Positions 14,249-27,709 of a DNA stretch of 64,000 bases are shown piece after piece. The stretch's first letter is position 1; every line of letters starts with the position of its first letter. The notes beneath the pieces were generated by a model that worked only from the letters and a program-made list of their open reading frames with translations, was not told the DNA's origin and made no database searches. A program made the translations under genes and the position numbers. Where the stretch lies: the NCBI RefSeq assembly GCF_000002425.4, contig NC_037272.1, positions 13,404,174 through 13,468,173 on the forward strand. The letters are read 5' to 3'. The stretch is from Physcomitrium patens. Its lineage: Eukaryota > Streptophyta > Bryopsida > Funariales > Funariaceae.

Positions 14249-15099
14249 TACAAAAAAATAAATATTATAAATGTCATATTAAGTATAATTTTTTAATTAT
14301 TTTTTTTTTTCTAAAATCTAAATTAAAGTGCTTATTTTTCACAATTATAATATATTTTTTGCTTTGATAAACTTTTTATATTATTATTATTTTTAAAAAA
14401 TATTCCATATTAATTTAAGTGAATGTAAATATAAATTAAAATATTTTCTTATGTAAGCAATATAGGTTAGTCTAATGAATGTATGTTAAGTGAAATGGCA
14501 TCCAAGTATGCAATTATTAGAAATTTTTTTGAAAAATGATAAAAGTCAAGTTATTCATGCTCATTGGGCCCATGGCATTGTCATGTGATATGGCATCAGG
14601 TGCCAAATCTCGTTGAATGTATGTAGTTTAATGTGGTTAATAATTTTTCATCCATTGATAGTTTTTTTATTGTTATGATGTGATATAGTTAATAAATGAA
14701 AGATAAAAAAAAATATTATATTATAAATGATCTTATTTTAAAATATTATAGCAAATTATCTTAAAAATATAGATAATAGTCAAAAGATAGTAAAACAAAA
14801 AAGTGCTAATACTACCTTTTTGTAAAATAGCCTTCTACTTACTTTGTAGGACTATAAATAAGGCAAAATAAAGTAGATTGAAAATTAAATGATATAAGCA
14901 TGTATAGGAGGGAGTTAAGAAGAGATTTTAGCAAAATTTACCTCAAGAAGCTAAGAATTGATACCTAGAGAAGTCCAGTTGTCAACCTGGGTTAAAATCA
15001 GATACTAAGACATAAAGCTATGCACCTACAATGACTCTAAGGTTTTTTTGATAGTTTAGAGAATAGAATTTGAGAGTTGACTTGAAAAAAAAAAAATAA
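12931..15099. other. AT-rich intergenic DNA with an old element F end fragment
   Basis: Composition drops abruptly to very AT-rich just after 12,930. No gene is seen. A stretch at 14,578-14,616 matches 53,530-53,568 with only transitions and one single-base gap, suggesting that both are ends of element F. Confidence 0.5.
14217..14246. repeat. (TA)n microsatellite
   Basis: An uninterrupted TA dinucleotide run of about 30 bases in AT-rich DNA. Confidence 0.9.
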
Positions 15100-16157
15100 A
15101 ATAAAATAAAATAGGTATTATTTTTATGTCATTTGAATTAATATTGAGATTTTGAAAAATTTTCAAAGTTAGTTATGTTTTTGATAGAATTAAGATTTAA
15201 AAAATAAAAATATTTTTACAAATTTGAGGGTTTCTTAAGTTTTGTAGTATATGTATAAGTGAAATTTAGATAGTGTATTGGTGTGATAGTTGTAAATGTG
15301 TATACAAATTTTGACGCCAATCAAACAATTAGATTGAAGTGAATGAAGGTTTTTGTGGATTGAGGTCTTAGAAATTGGAGTTTGAAGGTTAGTGAGTGTT
15401 CTTAAGATCTTCAGCAATTTATCAATTAGATTGAAGTGAAATTATTTTATATAGAAAATAGATTTGATTTTTAATATTTAGATGAAATTTGAAAATAATT
15501 CACTAGTTCAAGAAGGAGATATTTGCACTAGAAGTTGAGTATTCAGGTTAGAGTAGGAGGCTGCCCAATATCTAATTGAATTATTTAGCATTTCTCTCAA
15601 TTGGTAAGTGCAATTGATTTTATCTTTCTTGTGGTTGTTTCTTACAAAGACATTAAGAAGTGTGCAAAATTTTGAATTGATATCAATGGTTTGATCATTA
15701 GTTGTTGAAGTTCCATTTTGCTATAGGATTTATTAAGAGTATATTTAAAATCTAGGATTTGATTAGAATTTGGTTTAGGATTTGGTCTAAGATTTGATTA
15801 GAATTAGAATTTTTTTAAGATTTGGTTTGGAACTTATGTAGAATTTATTTAGGATTTAGGATTTGATTAAGATTTCAATAGGATTTGATTTAGAATTTGA
15901 TTAAAATTTAGTTAGGATTTTAATTAAGGTTACATTAATTTTTTTATTTTTATTATTTTTTTAGGATTCTTTTTATTTCTTTTATGACTTTTTTTTATAT
16001 TTATTTTGATAATTTAAAGTTTGATTGGATTATTAGGGATTACTTGAAGTTTATTTAAGATTCTATTAGACTTAATTGAATTGTTGCTGCATTGTTATTT
16101 ATCTTCCATAGTTAGATGCTTCATACATTTTAAAATAAGAATATACGTAATACAACA
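15100..16157 (+). repeat. 5' LTR of element H
   Basis: It matches the 30.1-30.9 kb repeat in direct orientation and the 32.65-33.48 kb repeat in inverse orientation over several hundred bases. The 3' end (TACGTAATACAACA) corresponds to the LTR ends of B and G. The left border is uncertain by about 100 bases. Confidence 0.65.
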
Positions 16158-16259
16158 TAATTGATAAATTTGACATAAAAATCTTAAGATAGAAGGTGTT
16201 TGGAATTGTTTTTAATTTATTTGAATTATAAAAAAAATAAAAAAGCAAAAAAATGGAAG

Positions 16260-16785
16260 TAAGGCTTTTGATAGTACTTCAAATCAAGTTAGAAGTGGAG
16301 TTACAAATAAAGGACAAGATATGTATTTTGATCCCAACTTTGCAAGCACGTTTGAGGCTTTTGCTTTATTTATGTAACAACAATATATTAAAAATTATAA
16401 AGAGGGTATAGCAAACAAAGCATTATAAGGAGTTGTGGATAAGATTGATCAATTCAAAAGGAAGGATATTACAAAATATTAAAGATTTTATAGAAAAGAA
16501 ATAGAATTAAAGCATATTTCAAAAAAAAGAGATGGTTTAATTATTTGAATAAGCTACTATATCATAGATAAAAAATCAAGTAAAGTCTATTATAAGATAT
16601 TTTGGAGGTTCAAGAGAGAAATTTTCACAGGTATTAAAGGATGAATTTTTCTTAAAAGATAGTCATTAGATTACAAAGAAGTCATGTTTTGAATGGATTG
16701 AAAGACATAAAAAGGATCTTCTAACAAAAAAATTATTAAGAAAGTTTGAAAAGAAATATTCTTATTTATTAAAGAAAAAAAAAGC
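16260..16785 (+). pseudogene. Element H gag, first part
   Basis: Decayed gag with many stops. It aligns by eye with B gag through the glutamine-rich stretch and the VDKIDQF-like segment that corresponds to VNKIDQFDG in B. It is cut at 16,785 by the insertion of D and resumes after 23,707. Confidence 0.7.
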
Positions 16786-17298
16786 TATAACAAGGTATAG
16801 ATAAGATATTTGTATTATTGATACATAGGGATAGATAGTTAAAACTATCGAAGTTTCTTGGAGTTAGATTAGTAGATCAAGTAGGTACCATTGTGGAACA
16901 TTTTAGAAAGAGTTTAGGATGGTTATTTAGGTAGAGTCTACCATAGAATCTTCTAAAAGGAGTTTAAGGTAGTTCTTTAAGTGGAATTCATCATCTAAGA
17001 ATATTCTAGAAAGTCTAGGATAGTAGAATAAAGTATAAATAGGACTATCCACGGCTTTTTAGGGCATCTTGTCGGATATGGTTTTTGACCCTTTTTTTTA
17101 ATATAATTGGACTTTGTATCTTTCTATTTTATTTTGTTCAATTCTAATTCTAATTGCTTAGTTTTGTCTTCTACATTCCATTCTATTTAGTTTTGTCTAA
17201 TTTTATTCTAGCCTAATTTTTCTTACCTTGTGATAAAGTTTTATGTTGCTATAGATTAAAAGAGTCTTGCACACTAGAAATTGATTGGTCCTATTTCA
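16786..17298 (+). repeat. 5' LTR of D
   Basis: Begins TATAACAAGG (the right copy begins TGTAACAAGG) and ends CTATTTCA. A TATAAATAGG box lies near 17,033-17,045. The long stretch shared with the right LTR differs mainly by transitions and small gaps. Confidence 0.82.
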
Positions 17299-17318
17299 TT
17301 GGTATCGAAGCGGATATT
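17299..17318 (+). other. D primer-binding site (initiator-Met tRNA type)
   Basis: TTGGTATCGAAGCGG abuts the LTR end. The usual plant site complementary to initiator-Met tRNA is TGGTATCAGAGC; the match is imperfect. Confidence 0.65.
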
Positions 17319-17479
17319 AGGCTATTTTTTTTGGTAGTGTATTGTAGTCATCATCTAGTCCAAGGTTAATTGTTATGGTCATACTAGATATTGTGTTGAG
17401 GCTACTACAAGCTAGTCTTAAAAAGTCAATTAGGAAGTAAGAAGGCATTGCAATAGTAGAGTCTAGCAAAAAAATTATA

Positions 17480-18400
17480 ATATGGAAGATATGATAGAGT
17501 AATCTGAGATGGAAGCTCAAATACAACATCTCTTACGCTAGATAGCTATTTTGTAAGGACAAATAGAAGCCTTGAGGATAAGAGAATTGACATCTATTAG
17601 GCCAAAATTGAGTAAGCCTAGTATATACTATGGGACTTTAAGATAAGAAGATATATGTCAATGGCTCTTCAACATGCAACAATACCTCTAACTATCTGAA
17701 ATAAATACCACTGCAGAAATTATATATGCAGCCAACTATTTGAGAGATGTAGCGATCATTTGGTGGTGACATCAATTTTAAGATTATGGAGTTCAAGGTG
17801 CATTTTATGATTGGAAGGAGTTTGAAACCAAGATTAATAATCAATTTTCGCCCATCAATGTTAAGAAGATAGCATGCGATGAGTTGAAAAATCATACACA
17901 ATCTAGATTGGTGTAAGTTTATGTTTCCTAATTCAAGTCCATATGTCTCCAAATTGACAATGTTTCAGAGGCGAAGATGATGGATTAATTCTTATGAGAT
18001 TTGAAACTTGTGGTCCAACGAGAGGTGGAAGTAAAGAATCTACAAACATTCAAAGAGGCAATTAGGATTGCAAAGAAGGTTGATACTACAGATTTCAAAT
18101 ATTAAGGAACACGACCTATATTCCAAAGTCCTATGTTGCTATCTAATATTATGGCATAACAACGAATGTCAATGGAATTTGATGCCCTACAAGGATCATT
18201 GACACTACAAAGATGACAAATATTTGTGCAAAAGGGATTATATTTTTATTATCAAATCTTAGGCCATCAAATTGAAGATTATCAAAAATGTCAAAATTCA
18301 AGCACCAACAAAACAAGGCAAGTTCATAGTCTCAAAATCCATCAAGTCAATAATGAGATAGAGCAAAAAAATAAAAATCCCTAGTAAAGGCACCAAAAGC
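17480..18400 (+). pseudogene. D gag
   Basis: A typical chromovirus capsid pattern is readable across stops: a coiled N-terminal stretch (MEAQIQHLLR), then SKPSIYYGTLR, AANYLRDVAIIWW and a YFYYQILGHQIEDYQKCQ segment that matches a zinc knuckle with two Cys changed to Tyr. Gag packages the element RNA. Confidence 0.7.
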
Positions 18401-18479
18401 TAATACTAGAGATAGCTACTATCTCTCAAAGACAAATGGCATGGCCTCAAACAGCTATAAAAAGACTCAATTGGTGCAT

Positions 18480-21400
18480 TTAATAAGACTGTTAAGAAGA
18501 TAATCATGTCAAATGTTTGTAGATTGTGGCTCTATAAAAAATAACTTCTCAATTAAAATTATCGATTGACTTAGAATTAAAACTTAGGCAATCAAGGAAA
18601 GAATTATATATATTGCACATGATTGAGAGAACGTATTGAGTGAGATATGTGAAAAAGAAACCTTGAACTTGATTGACACCTACGTCTTAAGAAAGAAGTT
18701 CAAGGTGACAAAGCTAAGATATGATATTATCTTTGGTATGCTATAGCTAGAGATAGAAAATAAGCAAGTTGATTGGATAATAAAGATAATCTTATTTAAA
18801 GATGGTGGACACAAGATGACTCTTTGTACCTCCACATCAAGTGAAGAGAAAAGAAAATCTACAACTAAAGACTTACTCATAGGAATGACCTTTATAAAGA
18901 AGCAAATGCAATTGGTATATATGGTAGTTTCAAATCTTCCATCAGTGGTAGGAAAGACAAGTAAATGAATAGAACATATAAATCAGCTCATACGGGAATA
19001 TCAGGATGTTTTTTCAACCGACCTACCTAGTGATGTGCCTCCTAATTGAGGTGCTTCTTTTCAATTTAGCCAAGTTGACCAATTTATTGCCTAGCACCAA
19101 AAGAACTTAAAGAGTTGTAAAAGACATTAGATGAACTATTAAAAAAAAGACTCATTCAAAAAAATACATCACCATAGAAAGCATCTATATTCTTTGAACT
19201 TAAGAAGAATAGTGGATTTTGTCTTTGCATCAATTATTGAGATCTCAATAAATAAATTATTAAAAATATGTATCTACTTCCACGCATAGATAATCTTCTT
19301 GACCAATTTCAAGGTGCGATCATCTTTAGTAAAATGGATCTTAAAAGCGGCTATTAGTAAATATCTATTACAAAAGAGGATGTAAAAAAGACAACATTTT
19401 GTACACACTATGGACATTTTGAATAGTTGATTTTACCTTTTAGTCTTACCAATGCTCTAGTCTCTTTTATGGGTCATAAGAACAGATTGTTTTAGGACCT
19501 TTTCGACAAGTATGTAGTTATTTTCATTGATAATATCCTCATATATAATAAAATCCTTGAAGAGTATGAAGAATACCTATAAAAAGTACTACATTGATTA
19601 TAAGATAGTTGCTTCTATTATAAGAAATTAAAGTATAAACTTTAGAAGTCATAAGTCACCTTTTTGGAACATGTCCTTCAAAGATGTGCATATGGAGCAA
19701 GATAAGATGAAAGTAATGGAAGATTGGCCACCTCTCAAGGATGCTTCTAAAGTCTGCTCATTTTTAAGCCTTGTTGGATATTATCGCCATTTTATTTGAT
19801 AATTTGTATACAATGCTATTTCATTGATAAACCTATTAAAGAAGGGTGCTCTATTTGAATGAAAATTGGAGCAAAAAAATATCTTTGATAGGTTGAAAGA
19901 TGCATTTATTACTACTTTAATATTAGAACTATATAATTCCAACCTTCCTAGTATGCTTAATATTGATGCTTTTAACTTTGCTATTAGAGTGGTCTTTCAA
20001 CAAAACTTTGGTAGGAGCCTTCAACTTATAGCATACAAATTATGCAAGCTCAGAAGGACAAAGCACAATTACTTTGTACATAATTGAGAAAAATTAACTA
20101 TTGTACACTCTGCAAAGATGTGGTGACACTACATGTTCGAGAAGCTAGTGGTTTTTTGGATTGACCATTGACCCTTGCTACATAATTTATATTTGAAAAA
20201 TATGAAATAATGACATCATTCTTAAAAAGAATAATTATAGCTTTTTTATATCAAACTTGAATACAAGCAAGGACAACAACATATTGTGCTAGGCAACTTA
20301 TTGTGAAGACCAAACTTAAAGGATGAATTGAAAAACAAGATAGAAGTTGCTACTATTAGTAGTATCATTTCAAATCTAATCAAAGAAGTAGAATGGAAGA
20401 AAGATACTCATTAAGATATTTATTTCAAGATAGTTAGCAATCGGCTGAAAGTAGGCAATATACAGTATCAAGATTATAATCTTAGTGATGGCTTATTCTA
20501 TTTTAAGAAGTAGATTTATGTACCTAACAATGTTATACTTTAAATGTGCATACTTTAAGAAAGAGATGCCATCCTAATATTTGAACATTTGGGATGAGAG
20601 AAGACTTTAAAATAAATCTCAAAGAAAATATTTTAGACAAGTTTGGATTGTGATGTTTGAGCTTTTGTACACTCTTGTAAGTCATGTCAATATAATAAAG
20701 CATGCAACGCAATGTCTCTTTGAATATTGCAACCAATTTTACTATCTACGACATATTAGAAGTAGGTGACTATAGATCTCATTACATGTTTGCCAAAGAC
20801 ATGGCATAATCATATCGCGATTGCTATCTTTGTAGATCAATTCTTGAAGTAATTTTATTTAGCCATAGTGTACTTAGATATTGATGCCCAACACTTGTAG
20901 TAGTCTTTGTTAATAATTTCTTTCGTTTCCATATATTACCTCATGTCATTGTTTTAGATTAAGATCCATGCTTCAAAGGAATTTTTTAGAAAGCCTTTTT
21001 CAAGCTATTAAGCACACGACTTGCCATATCTACAACCTTCTATCCTGAAACAGATGGACAAACAAAACATGTAAATTGGACCTTAAAAGTTATGCTGCAC
21101 ATATTTGTGGTGGTTCATCATAATGATTGGAATGAATACTTGATACCTTTAGAATTTATTGACAATGAAAGTATTCAAGCAAGTACCGGTCATTCATAAT
21201 TTTTTCTTAACATTGATCAGGAATTCATTATGCCAACAACTCTTCATCATCTCTTTGACACCAACAACTTGATAATAGAAGAATTTATATAATAACTTAT
21301 AATAGCCTTACAAGAGACACAACACCGCTTGCTTATTGTATAAAATTGATAAAATCAGTATTCAGATAATCACCAATAACACAAGATCTTATAGGAGGGT

Positions 21401-21834
21401 GATCACGTGTTACTGTCTAATGCCAATTTGCCACTTACTATATCAATCCAAATCCATAAACTAACACCTCGATAGCTTGGACCTTTGTGCATTTTTGTAA
21501 TAATTTCTAATGTTGCATATTGCCTTAAACTTCTGCTACATATTCAAATCCATCCAATCTTCTATATTTCACAACTAAAAGAATTTCATATTGAGCCAAA
21601 GTACTTTTTGGATCGACACCAACCACCACCACCACCACCAGATGTAGTTGATGATCAACAAGAATATAAAGTAGATAATATTTTGGACCATCACTACTTT
21701 TACCATTATTGTATTACGTGTCGTTTTGTTTGGGAATGCACTAGGTATTTGACTATAAAAGGTAGGATTGTGTTTTATAAATATTCAAAAAAAATTAATA
21801 TGTTTCACTCTTATTAAAAGAATGTAATTTAATT
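18480..21834 (+). pseudogene. D pol: protease, RT, RNase H, integrase, chromodomain remnant
   Basis: Order by translated motifs: protease start with MFVDCGSIKN; RT with [10 protein letters not shown] and YVVIFIDNILIY near 19,510-19,550 (the usual second Asp is Asn); RNase H near 19,900-20,100; integrase with TFYPETDGQTKHVN near 21,050; C-terminal segment with HPIFYISQLKEF, a proline run and EYKVDNILD near 21,660, the start of a chromodomain. Many in-frame stops. Dead copy. Confidence 0.75.
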
Positions 21835-23187
21835 TTTAATTAAAAAGTGCTTAAATCCAATACAAAGTGCTCAAAAATACTCTACTTAGAAATCTCAACT
21901 GTATATAAATTCCAATTGCTTTATTACTTCAATAATTAGGTAATTTTGAACTTTCTTTGTAAACCTTAATTTTAATCAGTAAGCTTTAGCAAACTATAGC
22001 TTGTGATCTAAATATTCTTTTAGAGCAAAATTTTGCATACAAATGCCACTACAAGTCTTCTATGTGCTTTACAAGAATTCTTTCCAATTCAACTTTCAAA
22101 TTATGAAAAAATACCCAAAAACCATACTAATGTTACTTGGCTGCCAACTCGAAAGTTGATGCAAATTTCCTAGCAATGATTTCTCCTTCTTTAAATATTA
22201 AATTCAATTCAAAATTGGTGTGTAGCTTGATCTTTAAGTCTTCCAATACTATGCCAAATTTCACCTTGATCCAACTAGTTGATCTTCAGATATCATAAAA
22301 ATCCTTCCCAACCTCAAACTGCCAACTTTTGGTACATTCTTGTATCAAAACCTAGATATCTCTCAATTACACAATTAGATTATCACAAAATTTTATACAT
22401 GCTTAGCACACCTAATTAACCAAGCACTATCAAAATTTGAATTATAGATGTGACACCAATTTTACGAACTAGCCAAGAATGCTAGATCTAATTGCATTGC
22501 ATAAATTCCAAATTTCCAATACAAACCCTGATTTTGAACAACAATTGCAAAGTCCAAACAAATCCTATCAAAACCATCCTTATGTATTTGAAACAAGCTC
22601 TAACCTAGGTCTCAAATTCTAATCTTCTATCTTTGAATGAAACACTATTTTATCCTCCGCAATCATTTTAGTAGCCAGAGGTCTGATTTTGACCTTGTCT
22701 CACAAACAATTGATCCCTAAGTAACAATCTAACCTATTCTAAAGATTTTTTTAGTCCAATTTTATCTTCAAATTAATCCTAGTATCAACCATACTAATTA
22801 TTTATTTCTCCTAATTTGATTATATTAATTTATGGTCTAGAAGGTAAAAGTACTAAGCTTCAACCTACTAACTATTAAGATAAGAAAATAAACTAAGATG
22901 CTTTTATAAAAGCCATGTTTAGATACCTAAAATTATTATTGAACCAAGATAATTAGATATTAATTAGAAATTAAATTTTGATTATAGTTTTACTATATAG
23001 TTGTATTATATCACAACACTATGGCAATGGACATCTACAACTTCAGTATAAAATTCTTTGGAAAGGTTATCCCATCTATGATGCAACATAGAAACCTACA
23101 CAAAATCTTGCCCATTGCCAAAAGACAATTTAGAGATACCATTGGAAGCAAAATGAAGACATTTTGCATTAGTAGAGGAGAATTAAT
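21835..23187 (+). other. D 3' internal non-coding segment
   Basis: About 1.35 kb between the chromodomain remnant and the right LTR. No recognisable domain; many stops in all frames. It ends in a purine-rich stretch (TAGAGGAGAA) that can serve as polypurine tract. Confidence 0.5.
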
Positions 23188-23702
23188 TGTAACAAGGTAC
23201 AAATAAGATATTTGTATTATTGACACATATGGATAGATAATTAAAACTATAGAAGTTTTTAGAATTGAGACTAAGTTAGTAGACTAGGTAGGAACTATCG
23301 TGGAACTATCTAGAAAGAATTTATGATAGTTATCTAGGTGGGATCTACCATAAAATATTTTAGGAATTTAAGGTGGTTATCTAAGTAGGATCCATCATCT
23401 AGAAACATTCTAAAAAGTATAGGATGGTGGAAAAAAGTATAAATAGGACTAGCCAGGGTCTTTAAGGGCATTTGTTCAAGTATGATTTTGGACCTTTTTT
23501 CTTAATACAATTGGATTTTGTATCTTCATATTTTATTCTGTTTTGTTTTAATTTTGGTTGCTCAGTTTTGTTTTTTGTATTCCATTTTATTTAATTATAT
23601 CCAATTTTATTTTGGTCTAATTTGTCCTACCTTATTATGAAGGCTTATGTTGCTATGGATTAGAATGGTCTTTGACATTTGAGATAGAATAGTCCTATTT
23701 TA
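23188..23702 (+). repeat. 3' LTR of D
   Basis: Matches 16,786-17,298. Begins TGTAACAAGG and ends CTATTTTA, followed by the AAGGC copy of the target duplication. Confidence 0.82.
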
Positions 23703-23707
23703 AAGGC

Positions 23708-24760
23708 AATTATTGGATAGAAGTAAAGTAGAGTTTTTTTTTTTCAAACAATTAATAGAGAGTTCCAAGAGAAGTTAAAAATATTACTTAAAGATAAAAA
23801 AAACATAAAGAATTAACAACAAATCAAAAAAAATGGGAGTAGTAGGATTGCTTACAAAAAGAAAAAGAAAAAAAGATAAGGTAGGTATTTAAAGACCATT
23901 GAAAGCGTTTAAGGTAAAATACCTATCACTTATTGTACATCTATAATTCAACCTTCAATGGTTATAGCAAAGAAAGAAGAAATAGACATTGATGAAATCA
24001 TACAAGAGATGAGAGATTTATAAATAAAATTTATAAAACTTGAAGAGAAAAGTCAATCATCAAGAATATCAAGCAGATAAAAATTGGAATCTATGAAAGA
24101 TGTATTAAATAGGTACATGTGGTGTGATAGTATAGATTATTTAAGAAAGGAATGTAAAGATTTTACAAAGACATTATACAAAGTAGTTATTTTTTTTTAA
24201 AGGTAGTATTATATATTTAAAAGAGAATAGAAAAAAATTGAAAACAAACTTTGATAAAGAGGGGAGGATGAGGGTGCTTATAAAAAAAGCCTTTAAAATC
24301 TCAAGAAATGAAGTATCAACATATTGGATAGAAGAAAATCTAGGCAAATATTTAAGCATAAATCTAATATTTCTAAAAAAACTCTAGTTTTTTATGGCCA
24401 AATGCAATGAATTGTGCTGAAAAGAAAAAAATTATTAGAAATAATTTAAAATATATTGGCAATAATATCTAATAAATTATTAGGTGGAATGATCTAGTAG
24501 ATAGATTATTGGTACATACTGATAGTATAAAGAGTCAATATGAAGCATTAATAAAAAAAAATAAAAGAGATAAAAATAATAAACAGCCATTAAAAAGAAT
24601 TATAAGGAGAAAAAAAGCATGACAACCAAAGAATGCTAGTCATGAAGAAAGAACAAAGAATATTACTACAAAAGAAAGAAAAATTGTAAAAAAGAAAAAA
24701 GAAAAAAAACAAACAAACAAACAAACAAAAAAAAAAAAACAAAGGCTCTTCCTTATAAAT
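23708..24760 (+). pseudogene. Element H gag, second part
   Basis: Resumes at the B gag segment that precedes the acidic run, passes a decayed zinc knuckle near 24,120-24,160 (MWCDSIDYLRKECKDF, corresponding to CIWCDDASHTRKDSNEF in B) and ends in a lysine-rich linker near 24,700. Confidence 0.65.
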
Positions 24761-25913
24761 TATAATTAGATATTAAATTTGCTACAAATTTGAAGAAAGT
24801 ATTAGAGGAGTGGATTTTAAGTAAAAAAATTGAATTTATAATTGATGAAATTCAAAAAATTATAAAATATAAATTTCATGAAATTATTATTGATATGATA
24901 AAGAAAAAACAACAATCTATGGAAGATATTATGACATCATATGTACAAGGAATAAGAGCAACGAAAAACAATGAAGATGAAGAAGATGAAATACAAATCT
25001 TTGGAAATGTTTCATTAGTAAGATTTACAAATAAAAAGATGTGATTCAAACTTTTAGTCATTATTTTCAAAGTCATTGAACTATGGCTTTTACAAAAACT
25101 TTAGTGAAATTAGGAGATTTAGAAGAATCAATTATGGCATCAATTGATCATGGTTTTAAAATTAATTTGATATCAAAAGAAATATATGAAAGAGGAAAAT
25201 GGCCTATTGATATTGAACATGGATGGATGATAAGGATAGAAAATAATTCAAAAGAAGATTTATATGAAGCTTGTCTAAATATCAAAAAGAAAATAAAAGA
25301 TCTTAATCATGAATAATTTTTTTGTGTGCAAGATATGTGTATATATTCTATTATATTAGAACAATCATATATTATTGCTATACAAATAAAAATAGATTAT
25401 AGATGATGGTTTGATCTATGCAAAGATAAGAAGTTAAGATAGAAAGTATGTAATGCAATTTTTAATGGTTTGTGCAAATCAAGAAAGAAATTGGAATAAT
25501 TTGAAGAAGAATCTTTTGCCAAGGATATACAAAGAATTTAAAGATCTTGACAATTCAAAGGATTTTTATTAGAGACTATTATAAAAAAAAGTTGTAATAG
25601 TAGAAGGAATAATGGCTTCTTGCTTGGTAGAAGAAATGAAGCCATTATAGGATTATCAGGGCATAAATATGTTTTATTAAAAAATACATATAATTTTAAA
25701 AAAATAGAAAGAAAAAATATCAAAAATAGAAAATATGAATTGAAGAAATATAGAATAATTGATGAAGATGAATATATATTAAAGATATTTAAAGAATCTT
25801 ATTTTAGTGATACTATGGATAATTTACAAATATTATTGGATTTAGATTTTGAAGGTGTTAATAAGGTAATAAACATGTATTCTAAATAAATTTATGATGT
25901 AGTAAAATAATTT
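24761..25913 (+). pseudogene. Element H protease and pol N-terminus
   Basis: The frames near 24,790-25,044 and 25,083-25,316 align with the B protease: LGDLEESIMASIDHGFKINL keeps the unusual Asp-His-Gly active-site pattern, followed by KWPIDIEHGW. The part at 25,620-25,889 aligns with the B segment that opens pol (KKVDDFKRKERKRLYDIEG in B). Cut by R2 near 25,914. Confidence 0.7.
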
Positions 25914-26618
25914 CGTAATACACTTAATTTCAATGCATCAAAGATATTTAAAAGATAATTACTTTTACTTATAGAAGGAGAGAGAAGGAATATAATATAT
26001 TTATAATTTGAATAGGATTTAGAATGTGAAATTGATGTCTTAAATGGATTATTTGAACTTAAGGATATTATCTTTTAGAATATATACTCAGATCTAAAAT
26101 AGTTTTAGAGGGATATTGAGAGAAGATTATGAATAGGAATTTATGGCATCAAAGTTTTTTTTATTTTGAAAAAAGAGGGGAGACTAGGATCAAAAAGAAG
26201 AGAAAGGAGGATCATTGGAGTTTGCAAGGAGAGAGTAAGATTCAAGTTGGATTTGGGATTTTAAAGGCTACTTACAAAAATTTTATTTTTTGTTTTAAAA
26301 TTTACAAAAAAAAGTTAGATCATGTTGTCAGCTTTCCAACAAGCTATAGCACACAAAAAATGGAGCTATCAAGAGGGAGAACCATGCGAATTTGTAAAAA
26401 AGAGATTGTAAAGTTTTTGGATAGTAAGATTCAAAACTAGTTAGAAATTTCTATGATATTTCTTGTATTTTCTTTTTCTTATTTAAAAATTTTAAGATAA
26501 GTTAGAGTATAATTTTAGCTTTTCAATAAGCTATTTTATAAAAAAAAAAGATTTATGATGAGAGAGATTCACATGAATTTATTGGAGGGGATTTGCTAGA
26601 GTTTTCAGATAGCATAAT

Positions 26619-27179
26619 TGTCACGGCCATAATCATGTAAGCTAATAATTACATATAGAAATAGGTAGAAGTAAGTAAAAGTAGATAAAAGTAAGTTAAT
26701 TCTATAATATTTAATATGGAAGCTTCTTAGAAACTTCTTAGACGCTGCTTTGACTTCATAGGTGTCTTTAATTGACTTTTTGGATTAGAAATGTGGTCAA
26801 CAAGTTGGCCATGTGCTACACATGTTGTTAGCTTGGAGATCAAGCTAACTATGTGGCCCACATGTAGAAAAACTTGCCTTGTAAGTCAAGGCATGTGTCC
26901 TACAAAGTCAACACATATTAGAGGTCCTATAGAACGTCGCCACGTAGCCCCTAGTTAGATAGTATATATAGAGATAAGAGTGAAGGCCTCTTCACTCTTG
27001 TCAATTCCTTTCTTGCTTCTAATCTAGTTTCAAAGGTCTCTAGTTTTCTTGTCTTTTGGCAATAGCCATTCCAGTTTCTCTTTCAATATACATACTTGTT
27101 TATATATATTTTGTTTCCTCTCTTTGAGTGAAGGCTCACTTGTCTGAATTGTTTTTTCATCGAGTTCTTGTCCTTGACA
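26619..27179 (+). mobile_element. S: solo LTR of the A/E family with perfect 5-bp duplication
   Basis: Starts TGTCACGG, ends TTGACA, flanked on both sides by ATAAT. Related to the E LTR at 53.57-54.18 kb through TATATATA, the following hairpin and the CAATAGCCATTC segment. It lies inside R2 and is the product of recombination between two LTRs of a once complete element. Confidence 0.9.
26963..26999 (+). promoter_or_regulatory. TATA box and start-site hairpin in S
   Basis: TATATATA at 26,963-26,970, then AAGAGTGAAG (26,976-26,985) and its exact complement CTTCACTCTT (26,990-26,999) around a GCCT loop. Two GAAnnTTC heat-shock-like units lie upstream at 26,719-26,726 and 26,730-26,737. Confidence 0.7.
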
Positions 27180-27709
27180 ATAATTCAAGTCTACTTTGTA
27201 TCTTTCATTTATTGGATTTTTTTCTTTTTATTTTGAGAATTTAGAAGAAGCTAGAGCTCATTGTTAGCTTTTCAAAAAGCTTTAGCATATAAGAAAAAGA
27301 ATTATGATGAGAGAAATCCAAGTTGATTTGTAGATAGAGGTTTTGAGGCAGCGATTGTAGCAAGTTGCCAATTTGTTTTTTCTTTGATTTGGCTCTCATT
27401 CCGATAAGATTTTATTTATAGACTTAAAAATTTGAAATTTATAACCTAAATTAAGCTCAAAAAGCTAAAATTTTCCTAAATTAGATTAGTAATAAGTAAA
27501 TTATAGATATTTTAATAAAATAAAGTATAGATTTAAGATTTGAGTTAGGAGTTGGATACATCTTGATACAAGAAAGAAATTAGTCTAAATTTTGTACTTA
27601 GCCTTTGGCTATCTTTATATGTGACTTTATTTGGATAACATTGTTCTTCTTGCAACTTACTTGTAATGAAGGACCTTGTATTCTCTTTAGGAGGCTCTCC
27701 TTCTTGACA

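Larger units (their letters stand above)
16786..23702 (+). mobile_element. Element D: chromovirus-like Ty3/gypsy LTR retrotransposon, decayed
   Basis: LTRs of about 515 bp at both ends, flanked by AAAGC on the left and AAGGC on the right, a 5-bp target duplication with one transition. A primer-binding site matching initiator-Met tRNA (TGGTATCGAAGCGG) follows the left LTR, and a purine tract precedes the right LTR. Inside are gag with a decayed zinc knuckle, RT, integrase and a chromodomain-like segment. It inserted into H gag. Every frame is broken by many stops, so it is dead. Confidence 0.85.
25914..27709. repeat. R2 copy 1: non-coding repeat, probable solo LTR, with solo LTR S inside
   Basis: Matches 36,044-37,226 end to end once S is removed. 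Copy 2 begins TGTGATGCAC; both copies end CTTGACA. The interior carries a loosely conserved tandem unit of about 150-180 bp built on an ATAAGCTATAGCACA motif. No coding capacity. No clear target duplication found. Confidence 0.7.
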
